Of a stretch of 64,000 nucleotides of DNA, positions 1-8,321 are shown piece by piece. Each line of letters begins with the position of its first letter. Position 1 is the stretch's first letter. This DNA is from Bacteroidota bacterium. GTDB taxonomy: Bacteria; Bacteroidota; Bacteroidia; Bacteroidales; F082. The notes under the pieces were generated by a model. The model saw nothing but the letters and a program-made list of their open reading frames with translations, was not told the origin of the DNA and searched no databases. Both the position numbers and the translations under genes were made by a program. The stretch lies in NCBI GenBank assembly GCA_009773165.1, contig WOUZ01000001.1:434001-498000 (forward strand). The letters run 5' to 3'.

Positions 1-284
1 CCATCATCTTTTAAAAGCCGAAACATCTCTTTTAAACAATTATACTGCCATTCAGCATACTCTTCGTGTGGCATATTATCGTCATAATGACTATACCCAT
101 TTACCAATGCTGCACCAGCCCACTTTCCTCCACGTCCATCCTTCATACCATTCCCTGTGGAGTTTTTAAGATTGTAAGGAGGTGAAGTGACCACTAAATC
201 TATGCACTTTTGAGGCATTTCTTGCATAACAGTCAGACAGTCACCGCAAATTATTTTGTTTGTATAATCGTTTGGAAAATTCAT
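1..284 (-). CDS. DNA methyltransferase, N6-adenine/N4-cytosine type (3' part outside window)
   Basis: The first 94 residues of a minus-strand gene that runs out of the window. The ATG is at 284. The protein opens with the pattern usual for beta-group amino-methyltransferases: a stretch reading ICGDCLTVMQEMP, then VVTSPPYNL at about residues 34-42. The SPPY tetrapeptide is catalytic motif IV, which binds the flipped target base. These enzymes transfer methyl from SAM to the exocyclic amine of adenine or cytosine in DNA. SPPY is more common among N4-cytosine enzymes than the DPPY of N6-adenine enzymes, but this does not settle specificity. No restriction endonuclease is visible on this side; a partner could lie to the left. 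Family confidence is good, target and role unknown. Confidence 0.85.
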   Translation of the reverse strand, partial: MNFPNDYTNKIICGDCLTVMQEMPQKCIDLVVTSPPYNLKNSTGNGMKDGRGGKWAGAALVNGYSHYDDNMPHEEYAEWQYNCLKEMFRLLKDD

Positions 285-398
285 TTGTCTTTTTGGAAAT
301 TTGTCAAATTTACAATTTTTTTCTTGTTTGATTTATTCCCGGATTTCTGCTTTCAGGCTGTTAATTAATTTACAAAGTATACGCAGCTTTACAAGAAT

Positions 399-430
399 AA
401 AAAACGCAGGCATACACCTGCGTTTTTTTT
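399..430. terminator. Bidirectional intrinsic terminator downstream of kbl
   Basis: Stem cgcagg (405-410) pairs with cctgcg (417-422) around a 6-nt loop, flanked by an A-run on the left and a run of eight T on the right. The A/T flanks let it work on both strands. It lies 17 bases past the kbl stop on the minus strand and just upstream of the methyltransferase start, so it separates the two. Confidence 0.8.
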
Positions 431-446
431 AAGTTCATTTGGATTG

Positions 447-1634
447 TCAGATCACACCAAGCTCTTTTCCAACCTTGGTAAAAGCAGCAATGGCTTTATC
501 GAGATGTGCGGGTTCGTGCGCAGCAGAAATCTGTACCCTGATACGCGCCAAGCCTTTTGGTACAACAGGAAAATAGAAGCCAATCACGTAAATGCCTTCT
601 TCGAGCAGCTGAGCAGCCATCTGTTGCGAAAGTTTAGCGTCATAAAGCATAACAGCACAAATAGCCGATTTGGTAGGCTTGATATCGAAGCCGGCTGCTG
701 TCATTTTTTCCATGAAATAAGCCGTGTTTCGATGAAGTTTATCTTGAAGTTCAGATGTTTCGCTCATCATATCAAACATTTTGATACCCGCATTTACAAC
801 AGCAGGAGGTAACGAATTGCTGAAAAGATACGGGCGTGAGCGCTGACGCAACAGATCAATGATTTCTTTGCGGCCGGTAGTAAACCCGCCAATAGCACCT
901 CCAAAGGCTTTACCAAGAGTTCCGGTAATTACATCCACCTCGCCACGGATGTTAAAAAGTTCGGTTACCCCTCTGCCGGTTTCGCCCACCACACCTGCTG
1001 AGTGACATTCGTCAACCATAATGAGGGCGTCATATTTTTTTGCCAGCTCATTGATTTTATCCATCGGAGCTACGTTTCCGTCCATGGAGAATACGCCATC
1101 CGTCACAATGATTCTAAATCGTTGTTCCTGAGCTTCAATAAGTTGTTTTTCAAGATCTTCCATGTCGGCATTAGCATATCTGTAGCGTTTTGCTTTGCTA
1201 AGACGAACACCATCGATGATAGAAGCATGGTTGAGCGAATCACTAATAATGGCATCTTCTTCGCCAAAAAGCGGTTCAAAAATACCCCCGTTCGCATCGA
1301 AAGCTGCTGCATACAGGATGGTGTCTTCAGTACCAAAGAACTCCGCGATTTTGTGTTCGAGCGTTTTGTGAAGATCCTGTGTCCCACAGATGAAACGCAC
1401 CGAACTCATGCCAAAGCCATGACTATCGAGTGCATCTTTTGCTGCCTGGATGAGCGCAGGATGATCGGAAAGCCCCAGGTAATTATTGGCGCAAAAATTC
1501 AGAACTTTTTGACCGCTTTCGAGTGTTATCCCGGCATTTTGCGGACTCACAATAATGCGTTCATTTTTGTAAAGCCCTGCTTCACGAATCGATGTAAGTT
1601 CTTGTTGTAGAAATTGTTGTAGTTTACCGTACAT
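447..1634 (-). CDS. kbl: Glycine C-acetyltransferase (2-amino-3-ketobutyrate CoA ligase)
   Basis: A 395-residue PLP enzyme of the alpha-oxoamine synthase family, full length. Kbl cleaves 2-amino-3-ketobutyrate with CoA to glycine and acetyl-CoA, the second step of threonine catabolism through threonine dehydrogenase. Visible landmarks are the N-terminal substrate region with NFCANNYLGLS (about 46-56), HASIIDGVR (about 136-144), the PLP-contacting VDECHS (D208, H211) and the PLP lysine K242 in GTLGKAFGG. The sequence matches Kbl better than BioF or HemA, notably GTLGKAFGG and the C-terminal FYFPVVPKGLARIR. No threonine dehydrogenase gene is next to it in this window. It stands alone, transcribed away from mnmA and ending at the hairpin at 399-430. 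Confidence 0.93.
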   Translation of the reverse strand: MYGKLQQFLQQELTSIREAGLYKNERIIVSPQNAGITLESGQKVLNFCANNYLGLSDHPALIQAAKDALDSHGFGMSSVRFICGTQDLHKTLEHKIAEFFGTEDTILYAAAFDANGGIFEPLFGEEDAIISDSLNHASIIDGVRLSKAKRYRYANADMEDLEKQLIEAQEQRFRIIVTDGVFSMDGNVAPMDKINELAKKYDALIMVDECHSAGVVGETGRGVTELFNIRGEVDVITGTLGKAFGGAIGGFTTGRKEIIDLLRQRSRPYLFSNSLPPAVVNAGIKMFDMMSETSELQDKLHRNTAYFMEKMTAAGFDIKPTKSAICAVMLYDAKLSQQMAAQLLEEGIYVIGFYFPVVPKGLARIRVQISAAHEPAHLDKAIAAFTKVGKELGVI

Positions 1635-1851
1635 GGTTTATAAGATTTTTAACGGGTTTTTCCTGCGTTCCGGCAACTGTCGGTCTGCAGCAATTTGTGT
1701 ACATTTAATTTGAAGTGTCAAAGGTAAAACAGTTCGGGCGTTTAAGCACCATCGGTAGTAAAAATGATCCTGTAAAAGGCCTTTGCTGTTACTTCAACCG
1801 CAACAATCAGCATGAAAAAAAAACCGACCTTTGCCGCATAATTGTAAAAAA

Positions 1852-2913
1852 ATGGAAATAGCATCCCTGGTTTCAGGTGGCGTCGACAGCTCAGTGACCA
1901 TCCCTTTATTGAAAGAGCAAGGGTACGATCCGGTTATTTTTTATATCAAAATAGGCATGGAAGATGTGCCTGGTTTCGTTGATTGCCCCTCGGAGGAAGA
2001 TGTTGAGATCACTTCCTATATTGCTCATAAATATGATTGCCATATGGTGATCGTTGACTTACAGAAAGAATACTGGGAAAGCGTGGTTGCCTACACCATC
2101 GATGCGGTAAAGAAAGGCCTCACTCCAAACCCTGATGTAATGTGCAACCGCATGATCAAATTCGGGGCTTTTGAGGAGCGTTTTGGAAATCAATTCGATA
2201 AAATTACCACCGGACATTATGCCCAGGACATTGAAAATGAGAACGGTCACTTTTTGGGAACTGCTGCTGATGCTGTAAAAGACCAAACTTATTTTCTGGC
2301 ACGAATCACCTATGCGCAGCTTTCGAAACTGATGTTCCCCGTTGGCGGTCTGCTCAAGCCTCAGGTGAGAAAAATAGCTGAAGAGATGCGGTTGCCAAGC
2401 GCTCATCGCCCCGACAGTCAAGGGATATGCTTTTTGGGAAAGGTAAACTACAACGATTTCATACGTCGTTATGCAGGCGAGAAAGAAGGAAAAATAATTG
2501 AGTTGGAAACAGGAAAAATCCTGGGCAAACACAAAGGTTTCTGGTTTCATACCATCGGACAGCGCAAAGGTCTGGGACTGAGCGGAGGACCGTGGTTTGT
2601 TGTGAAAAAAGATGTGAATGAGAATTTGATTTATGTTTCAAATGGCTATGACCCCATCGCACAATACCATCATAGCATTCCACTAACTGATATGCAATTG
2701 CTTCATCCTGATTTTCATCTTTCCGATGGCATGGTGGTTCGTTTTAAGATCAGGCATCAGCCAAATTTCAATCATGCCACCATCCGTTTAAATGATGCAA
2801 ACGTGACACTCACCTCAGCCGAGGCAATCTCAGGTGTTGCTCCCGGACAGTTTGGCGTTCTTTACCATGCCACTGAAAACTGGTGTTTAGGCTCAGGAGT
2901 GATTGATCAGTAG
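1852..2913 (+). CDS. mnmA: tRNA-specific 2-thiouridylase MnmA
   Basis: A 353-residue cytoplasmic tRNA-modifying enzyme that activates U34 of Lys, Glu and Gln tRNAs with ATP and inserts sulfur to make s2U34. The N-terminal PP-loop ATPase motif SGGVDSS is at residues 8-14. The two catalytic cysteines are in place: C98 in NPDVMCNRMIKF and C193 in DSQGICFLG. FHTIGQRKGLGLSGG follows in the central domain. I chose the ATG at 1852 because the open frame upstream starts only from a TTG and would add seven unconserved residues. A -7-like box (gacctttg, 1826-1833) lies about 19 bases upstream of this ATG. Bacteroidetes often carry more than one MnmA paralogue, so which copy this is cannot be told here. 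Confidence 0.93.
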   Translation: MEIASLVSGGVDSSVTIPLLKEQGYDPVIFYIKIGMEDVPGFVDCPSEEDVEITSYIAHKYDCHMVIVDLQKEYWESVVAYTIDAVKKGLTPNPDVMCNRMIKFGAFEERFGNQFDKITTGHYAQDIENENGHFLGTAADAVKDQTYFLARITYAQLSKLMFPVGGLLKPQVRKIAEEMRLPSAHRPDSQGICFLGKVNYNDFIRRYAGEKEGKIIELETGKILGKHKGFWFHTIGQRKGLGLSGGPWFVVKKDVNENLIYVSNGYDPIAQYHHSIPLTDMQLLHPDFHLSDGMVVRFKIRHQPNFNHATIRLNDANVTLTSAEAISGVAPGQFGVLYHATENWCLGSGVIDQ

Positions 2914-3170
2914 TGGTTCAGGATGGGTGTTGGATGCTTTTTTATTATCAACCGTAACATTGCCATCAACTCGTTCACAAACGGCAATTGAGGCTTTGCC
3001 GGGTTCGCCTGTTTTACCCTCGCACCGGCATTCAGTATTTTATGCTGCAAATGGTATTACTTCACAAAAATCATCCTACCTTCGCCTTTTGGGAGAAATC
3101 ACCTCCTGAAAAATAATTACTATATTTATATCTAAGTGTCATAATTTGAGTTGCTTATACTATAGGTTAC

Positions 3171-3698
3171 ATGAAAAATAAAGTCAAATTATTCATCGCT
3201 TCTTCCCTTGACGGCTATATTGCTGCTCCTGATGACGATTTGAGCTTTTTGGATGTGGTTTACAAAGAAGGGGAAGACTATGGATATGCCGCTTTTTTGG
3301 AAGAAGTCGACTGCGTGTTGCTGGGCCGCAGAACCTATGGCTGGCTCAACAGCCAGGGATTTCTCTCTTATCCCGGTAAGCGCGTCATTGTCATCACCCA
3401 TCAGCCTCACGACGAGCGTTCAGGTGTTGAATTTTACAGCGGAGATTTAGCTGATCTCATCGTGAAACTACAGGAAGCATCAGGGAAACATATTTTTTGT
3501 GATGGTGGCGCTGGTTTAATTCATTCGTTATTGCTCGAAGACCTGGTCGATGAAATGATTATTTCGGTTGTGCCGGTTCTTTTAGGGAATGGTGTAGCGC
3601 TTTTTTCTTCGGGGCGGCCTTTCACCAGACTTGAGCATCTGCAAACACGTACTTTTACAACAGGTTTAGTTCAGCATCATTATAAAGTATTGAAATAA
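3171..3698 (+). CDS. Dihydrofolate reductase-fold protein, RibD C-terminal domain family
   Basis: A 175-residue single-domain protein of the family that includes the reductase half of RibD and the YyaP/YwjB proteins. The N-terminus KLFIASSLDGYIAAPDDDLSF and the central LLGRRTYGWL are the usual landmarks, with FCDGGAGLIHSLL and the C-terminal strand pattern also fitting. Family members probably bind NADPH; most have no assigned substrate and are not true folate reductases. The stop is followed after 8 bases by the M14 carboxypeptidase gene, so the two are likely cotranscribed. The 257-bp gap upstream holds only a possible -7 box (taccttcg, 3077-3084) and no gene I can support. Confidence 0.8.
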   Translation: MKNKVKLFIASSLDGYIAAPDDDLSFLDVVYKEGEDYGYAAFLEEVDCVLLGRRTYGWLNSQGFLSYPGKRVIVITHQPHDERSGVEFYSGDLADLIVKLQEASGKHIFCDGGAGLIHSLLLEDLVDEMIISVVPVLLGNGVALFSSGRPFTRLEHLQTRTFTTGLVQHHYKVLK

Positions 3699-3706
3699 AA
3701 GTTTTT

Positions 3707-5200
3707 ATGAAAAGAGTCATTGCACTATTCAGTGTCATTTTAGTTTTGAATTATTTCCACAAAGCTGTTTTTTGCCAGGAGAATGCCTTAAGTGCCGTTA
3801 CCGGTTACGAAGCCCTTCAGCAGAAAATACAGTCGCTCGACAGCGAATCGGACCTACTCACCACCGAGATTATTGGCCAATCGGTTGAAGGCCGCAACCT
3901 CGTAGCAATGAAATTCTCTGCAGGAGTTTTTGGTACCGATGATTCGAAAACCAAGGTGCTGATTTTTGCTCAGCAGCATGGCAACGAACAGAGTGGTAAA
4001 GAGGGGGCGCTATTACTTGCTTCATGGCTGTTGCGGACCGAAAATCAGTCAATACTGCAAAATATGGATGTCGCTGTTGTTCCACAGGTTAATCCTGACG
4101 GTTCGGAGGCCAACCGCAGGCGCAATGCCAACAATGCCGACCTTAATCGTAACCACCTCATTCTCACCGAACCCGAAACACAGGCATTGCATCATTTTTT
4201 TAAACAGTACCTTTTTGAGGTGACCCTCGATGTGCATGAGTACTCACCCTACAGCGAAGAGTGGAAAAAATACGGCTACCGGAAAAATACCGATGTCGCA
4301 CTTGGCAGTTGCACCAACCCATCGATATCGGCTGAATTACGGGAACTCTCGAACACGCAGGCGCTTCCATATATTATGAAGCATTTGGAGGATATGGGCT
4401 TCAAATCTTTTGTTTATTGTCCCGGAGGTCCACCAGAGCTTGACTATATCCGTCACAGCACCTTCGATATCAACGATGGCAGGCAGTCGTTCGGCATTCA
4501 GCAAAGTTTTTCATTTATTCAGGAAGGGATGAACGGTACGGATATGTTTGCCGAAAATATTGCCTTCCGCGCCAGAGGACAGATGGAAGGAATGGCTGCA
4601 CTGTTGAACTTTGTTCATTCCAATGCTGCTGAAATTAAAGAAACGGTTCACCGCGAGCGACTTGCGCTGTTTAATGCCGATAAAACCCGGAAAGTTTCCA
4701 TTCAGGCGATACATGTAAGTGATGGCCGTATCTTGCGGCTTCCGTTATTTTCGTATCGAAGCGGACGCGACACCGTTGTTGAGGTGAAAGACTACCGTCC
4801 GGTTGTGCGATCGATTACCGATGCTGCCCTGCCTTTGGGTTATCTGATTCCAATAACCAACAACGAACTTAATGTTTGGGCCAACCGGCAGGGACTGGTA
4901 AAATCAGCCTTACCTTCGGATAAGTCGCTTCGTTATGACCATTACTTCATTCACGCCATCGACAGTATCGACTTTGAAGGCGATGTAACTGTTGATCCCG
5001 TGGCCGAATTGATGCCATTTAAGGAGCTGTTCGTTCCCGGGGATTATGTGTTTTATCCTGCCAGTCAGATCAAAGGAAATATGATGGCAATAGCTCTGGA
5101 ACCCAAGTCGATATTAGGTTTGGTTACCTATCCTCTATACAGCAATCTGCTTGTTGCAGGAAGCTTTTTTCCGGTTATCAGGGTCACAGAAAAAGATTAA
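3707..5200 (+). CDS. Secreted zinc carboxypeptidase, peptidase family M14
   Basis: A 497-residue exported metallopeptidase. The first 24 residues are a signal peptide ending VFCQ. Zinc ligands are visible in the M14 pattern: H91 and E94 in QQHGNEQSG and H177 in DVHEY. The substrate-binding stretch VNPDGSEANRRRNANNADLNRNH (about 128-150) is characteristic. A glutamate in SFIQEG (about residue 270) is a plausible catalytic base. The last ~190 residues form an extra domain rich in beta strands, which is common in Bacteroidetes M14 proteins. It would trim C-terminal residues from peptides in the periplasm or outside. The gene is 8 bases after the RibD-like gene and 21 bases before the racemase gene; a link to cell-wall dipeptide recycling is possible because enolase-superfamily dipeptide epimerases act there. 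Confidence 0.87.
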   Translation: MKRVIALFSVILVLNYFHKAVFCQENALSAVTGYEALQQKIQSLDSESDLLTTEIIGQSVEGRNLVAMKFSAGVFGTDDSKTKVLIFAQQHGNEQSGKEGALLLASWLLRTENQSILQNMDVAVVPQVNPDGSEANRRRNANNADLNRNHLILTEPETQALHHFFKQYLFEVTLDVHEYSPYSEEWKKYGYRKNTDVALGSCTNPSISAELRELSNTQALPYIMKHLEDMGFKSFVYCPGGPPELDYIRHSTFDINDGRQSFGIQQSFSFIQEGMNGTDMFAENIAFRARGQMEGMAALLNFVHSNAAEIKETVHRERLALFNADKTRKVSIQAIHVSDGRILRLPLFSYRSGRDTVVEVKDYRPVVRSITDAALPLGYLIPITNNELNVWANRQGLVKSALPSDKSLRYDHYFIHAIDSIDFEGDVTVDPVAELMPFKELFVPGDYVFYPASQIKGNMMAIALEPKSILGLVTYPLYSNLLVAGSFFPVIRVTEKD

Positions 5201-5221
5201 AAACATTAAAAACATACTATC

Positions 5222-6331
5222 ATGCGCATTGAACGTATCGAACTCAGACACATCAGGATGGAGCTGGTTCATCCATTTACCACATCGATGGGAACAGAAT
5301 ATGATGAAGAGCATATCATTGTGCGAATTGATGGTGAAGGACTTACCGGCTGGGGAGAGTCGGTAGCCGAAGGAACACCTTTTTACTCCTACGAGACCGT
5401 GCAAACAGCCTGGCACATTTTGAACGACTTTCTGATTCCGGCAGTGCTTGGTAAAAACATCCTGCATGTGCAAGAAGCTCTTGATAGCTGGTCGAAGGTG
5501 CGCGGACATATGATGGCGAAAGCAGGCATTGAAGCCGCCCTCTGGGATTTGATGGCAAAATCGGAGCAGATTTCACTCTCAAAGATGCTGGGAGGTGTGC
5601 GTGAAAAAATTGATGTGGGTGTGAGTATTGGTATTCAAGACAGCGTTTCCACCTTGCTGCAAACCGTTGAAAACTATCTTGCTGAAGGCTATAAGCGTAT
5701 CAAAATCAAGATATCACCCGGTAATGATCTTCAGTTTGTTGAGGCGCTGCGCAAAGTTTATCCTGAGCTCATGCTTCAGGTTGATGCCAACTCAGCTTAC
5801 ACACTGGCACATGCCGGCCTTTTCAAAGAAATGGATAACTACGGTCTTTTGCTCATTGAGCAACCGCTGGGCTACGACGACATTTTCGATCACTCCAAGC
5901 TTCAACGACTGCTACGCACCCCTGTTTGTCTCGATGAGAGCATTCATTCGCTTGATGACACACGGGCGGCTATCGAGCTCGACAGCTGCCGTATCATCAA
6001 CATCAAACCCGGGCGTGTGGGAGGTTTCACCGAGTCGAAGCTTATCCATGACTATTGTGCTGAGCATGGCATCCCTGTTTGGCATGGCGGCATGCTCGAG
6101 TCGGGAATAGGAAGAGCGGGTAATGTGGCGCTGGCTTCGCTGCCCAATTTCACGCTGCCTGGCGACATCTCAGCCAGTAAGCGCTATTACAAAGAAGACA
6201 TTGTTGAGCCAGCTTTCGAAGTCAACAGCGATGGCACTATGGATGTGCCTGCAGGGCATGGCATTGGAGTGGAGGTGAATGCCAAAGCCCTTGAAAAAGT
6301 GACCGTAAAGAAGATTATCCACACAAGCTGA
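5222..6331 (+). CDS. Enolase-superfamily N-acylamino acid racemase / o-succinylbenzoate synthase
   Basis: A 369-residue cytoplasmic TIM-barrel enzyme of the muconate-cycloisomerase subgroup. Catalytic residues are all visible: the KxK pair K161/K163, metal ligands D188, E213 and D238, and K262 in NIKPGRVGG. The overall pattern, HPFTTSMGTE at the N-terminus and HGGMLESGIGRA near the C-terminus, is that of the NSAR/OSBS family, whose members make o-succinylbenzoate for menaquinone or racemise N-acyl amino acids, some doing both. No other men gene is nearby and an M14 peptidase precedes it by 21 bases, so an amino-acid or peptide role is at least as likely as menaquinone synthesis. A dipeptide epimerase is less likely because its diagnostic DxD motif is absent. 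Confidence 0.85.
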   Translation: MRIERIELRHIRMELVHPFTTSMGTEYDEEHIIVRIDGEGLTGWGESVAEGTPFYSYETVQTAWHILNDFLIPAVLGKNILHVQEALDSWSKVRGHMMAKAGIEAALWDLMAKSEQISLSKMLGGVREKIDVGVSIGIQDSVSTLLQTVENYLAEGYKRIKIKISPGNDLQFVEALRKVYPELMLQVDANSAYTLAHAGLFKEMDNYGLLLIEQPLGYDDIFDHSKLQRLLRTPVCLDESIHSLDDTRAAIELDSCRIINIKPGRVGGFTESKLIHDYCAEHGIPVWHGGMLESGIGRAGNVALASLPNFTLPGDISASKRYYKEDIVEPAFEVNSDGTMDVPAGHGIGVEVNAKALEKVTVKKIIHTS

Positions 6332-6383
6332 TAGTTGTTTGGAGGGGTTAGTCGTAATTTTAATCGAATCATGTTTTCTGGTT

Positions 6384-6687
6384 ATGAATCAAAGGAATAA
6401 CGCCCGATGCCTCGGTTGTTTAACAAAAACAGGAGAAGTTGTTAAGACGACACAGAAAAGTATACAAGGATATAATCAGTTAAAAAAGCTTTAGGAAAAC
6501 CACGAAAGAAGGATTGTCACCTGGTATGAAATGGCAACAAAGAGCAGGACAACTTTTCCAAACAAATAAGATCAATCAACAAGGGTTAAAAAAATTGGAT
6601 AAAGCCGGAAATTTATTAAATGCAGGAAATACAACTAAGAAAGAATTAGAAAAGCAGATGTTATGCCAGAAACAGCAAGATGGATAG
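6384..6687 (+). pseudogene. Frameshifted coding remnant, possible toxin or RHS C-terminal piece
   Basis: Two overlapping reading segments look coding but are in different frames. The first runs from ATG 6384 to TAG 6494 and ends in KSIQGYNQLKKL; the second, one frame over, reads KEGLSPGMKWQQRAGQLF and onward to TAG 6687. Shifting frame near 6490 would join them into one Lys/Gln-rich chain of about 100 residues. I do not recognise a named family. The composition and the RHS fragment 8 kb away make a decayed polymorphic-toxin tail a possibility, offered only as inference. Confidence 0.35.
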
Positions 6688-6878
6688 GCGGTTTTATCAG
6701 ATGGTTATTTAAAGGTTGTAAAACAAGTTTGAAGGATGAAGTTGAAGGTAACCTAGAGGCAACCTGGGGAGGGACTTATGATACAGAAAACTATATTATT
6801 GGAATTATATCAACTGTATTTTTTTCTAGGCGCAATAATTTGGTTATTTTTCTAATTTGTTTTCTTGTAACACTATAG
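6663..6878 (+). CDS. Small hypothetical protein with C-terminal membrane segment
   Basis: A 71-residue frame starting at ATG 6663 and overlapping the end of the remnant before it. The first half is polar and has a natural-looking protein composition (WIGGFIRWLFKGCKTSLKDE, then EGNLEATWGGTYDTENYIIG); the last ~25 residues are strongly hydrophobic (NNLVIFLICFLVTL). It may be a real small membrane protein, for instance an immunity protein paired with the frameshifted gene, or the last part of a decayed gene. No family recognised and no clear ribosome binding site. Confidence 0.35.
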   Translation: MPETARWIGGFIRWLFKGCKTSLKDEVEGNLEATWGGTYDTENYIIGIISTVFFSRRNNLVIFLICFLVTL

Positions 6879-6905
6879 CTTTAAAGACTTTCTGTAATAA
6901 TACTT

Positions 6906-6992
6906 CCCCGCTGGCGCGGATTTGCAATCCGTGCCTTCATGAAAATAAACTGTTAGCACGTGGGGCACGGATTACAAATCCGCGCCAGCGGG
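6906..6992. repeat. REP palindrome pair, inverted, upstream of the RAYT gene
   Basis: A 30-bp unit at 6906-6935 (ccccgctggcgcggatttgc, then aatccgtgcc) is repeated in inverted orientation at 6964-6992 with one base difference, with a 28-bp spacer. The pair can fold into a long hairpin. The same unit occurs twice more downstream of the transposase (7588-7658). This arrangement is that of REP elements mobilised by the RAYT gene between them. Confidence 0.85.
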
Positions 6993-7027
6993 AGAAAACT
7001 TAAATACTATTTGATTAGTTTTGGAAC

Positions 7028-7558
7028 ATGAGTCGAAAGTATAAATTCCATAATCCTGATGGCACTTACTTTGTCACTTTTGCTGTGAATGGATGGGTTG
7101 ATGTCTTCACAACAAATCAATACAAAGATATCCTCATTGATAACCTGGCTTATTGCTGTCAAAATAAAGGTCTTGAGATTTTCGCCTGGTGCATTATGAC
7201 AAATCATGTTCACTTTATCGCCAGAGCAACCGGACAAGAATCTTTTTCCGACATATTGAGAGATTTTAAAAAGTTTACAAGTAAAGCAGTAACAAAAGCC
7301 ATTCAGGAAAATGATAGGGAAAGCAGAAAAGAGTGGCTGTTGGAACAATTTGCTACAGAAAATGGATACCGTTTCTGGCGACCAGATAACAAGCCAATCG
7401 AAGTGTGGAGTAACAAAGTGATACAGCAAAAATTAAACTACATTCAATGCAATCCTGTAAAAGCAGGTCTTGTCTTACGGCCGGAAGATTATGTTTACAG
7501 CAGCGCACTCAGCTATTCAGGACAAACTGGATTGCTTGAAATAACATTATTGAGTTGA
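7028..7558 (+). CDS. REP-associated tyrosine transposase (RAYT, IS200-like Y1 family)
   Basis: A 176-residue single-strand DNA nuclease/transposase. The HUH motif is H60-V61-H62 in TNHVHFIARA, and the catalytic tyrosine is probably Y138 in KLNYIQCNPVKAGLV, a block typical of the family. RAYT proteins bind and cleave REP palindromes and are thought to spread them. Here four REP copies flank the gene, two inverted upstream and two direct downstream, which supports an intact self-contained element. The start at 7028 gives the expected N-terminus MSRKYKFHNPDGTYFVTF. Unlike insertion sequences, RAYT genes are usually single copy and vertically kept. The stop is followed directly by the downstream REP region. 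Confidence 0.9.
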   Translation: MSRKYKFHNPDGTYFVTFAVNGWVDVFTTNQYKDILIDNLAYCCQNKGLEIFAWCIMTNHVHFIARATGQESFSDILRDFKKFTSKAVTKAIQENDRESRKEWLLEQFATENGYRFWRPDNKPIEVWSNKVIQQKLNYIQCNPVKAGLVLRPEDYVYSSALSYSGQTGLLEITLLS

Positions 7559-7587
7559 GTGAGAGATTTTCCAGCTGGGGTTGGTTT

Positions 7588-7658
7588 GGCACAGAATACA
7601 AATCCGCGCCAGCGGGTAGAATTGGTTTGGCACGGATTGCAAATCCGCGCCAGCGGGG
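7588..7658. repeat. Two tandem REP units downstream of the RAYT gene
   Basis: Copies at 7588-7616 and 7629-7658 share the core caaatccgcgccagcggg, each preceded by ttggtttggcac, giving a tandem period of 41 bp. They are in the same orientation as the 6964-6992 unit. Copy one reads cacagaatac and copy two cacggattgc at the variable part. Confidence 0.85.
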
Positions 7659-7745
7659 TATTTAGCTTTCTGTTTTCTGAATTGTTCCTTTTTTTTTCTT
7701 CATTTGCAACCCTTGCAATTTCGGCCTGTCATTTGTTAGTGAAGA

Positions 7746-8321
7746 TTGGAAATTAAAGTTTCGCGCGTGGAATCTGTTGAATTGAATAATCCGAAAGAGC
7801 TGATCGAGGCCTGTCTGCGGGGTGACCGTATGGCACAGCATCGTCTGTACCAGCAGTATGCCAAAGCCATGCTAAACATCAGCTACAGGATGTTGAACAA
7901 CAGGGAAGACGCCGAAGATGTGTTGCAAGAGGCTTTTACCGATGCATTCAGACGCCTTTCAGGGTTCAGGTACGAATCCACTTTTGGAGCCTGGCTCAAA
8001 CGGATTGTCATCAACAGATGTATCAACTCGATGCGCAAGAAAAAAACCGATCTGCAGTTCTTTGACGATATGCATGTGTTTTCACAAAAAGCAGAGGAAG
8101 AGGTTGTTACAACAGGACTTAGTGCCGAAAGCGTGAAGAAAGCCATGAAAGAGCTTCCATCAGGAAGCCGGATGATTTTCTCGCTTTATTTGCTCGAAGG
8201 TTACGATCATAACGAGATTTCCGAAATTCTCGGTATCTCGGTCTCCAACTCCAAAACACAATACATGCGTGCCCGTCAGCGGGTTAAAGAAATACTAACA
8301 CAAAAAGGATATGAAAACTGA
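7746..8321 (+). CDS. ECF-type RNA polymerase sigma factor
   Basis: A sigma-70 family factor of up to 191 residues. Region 2 is visible as LYQQYAKAMLNISYRML followed by EDAEDVLQEAFTDAFRRL, and region 4 as LLEGYDHNEISEILGIS followed by a helix that would read the -35 box. No ATG is available at the 5' end; the frame can start at TTG 7746 or GTG 7767, and the first in-frame ATG would remove part of region 2. I give the longest version. The gene overlaps the next one by 11 bases, the usual layout of an ECF factor with its anti-sigma partner. Its tandem REP units lie about 90 bp upstream, in the region where its promoter should be. Confidence 0.9.
   Translation: MEIKVSRVESVELNNPKELIEACLRGDRMAQHRLYQQYAKAMLNISYRMLNNREDAEDVLQEAFTDAFRRLSGFRYESTFGAWLKRIVINRCINSMRKKKTDLQFFDDMHVFSQKAEEEVVTTGLSAESVKKAMKELPSGSRMIFSLYLLEGYDHNEISEILGISVSNSKTQYMRARQRVKEILTQKGYEN

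Noticed and set aside
1002-1610. Long open frame antisense to kbl
   Set aside because: It lies wholly opposite a clear PLP enzyme gene and reads as Phe/Ile/Lys-rich shadow sequence.
2903-3109. Open frame of 68 codons after mnmA
   Set aside because: It overlaps the mnmA stop, has no protein-like pattern and no site before it; the gap to 3170 is read as intergenic.
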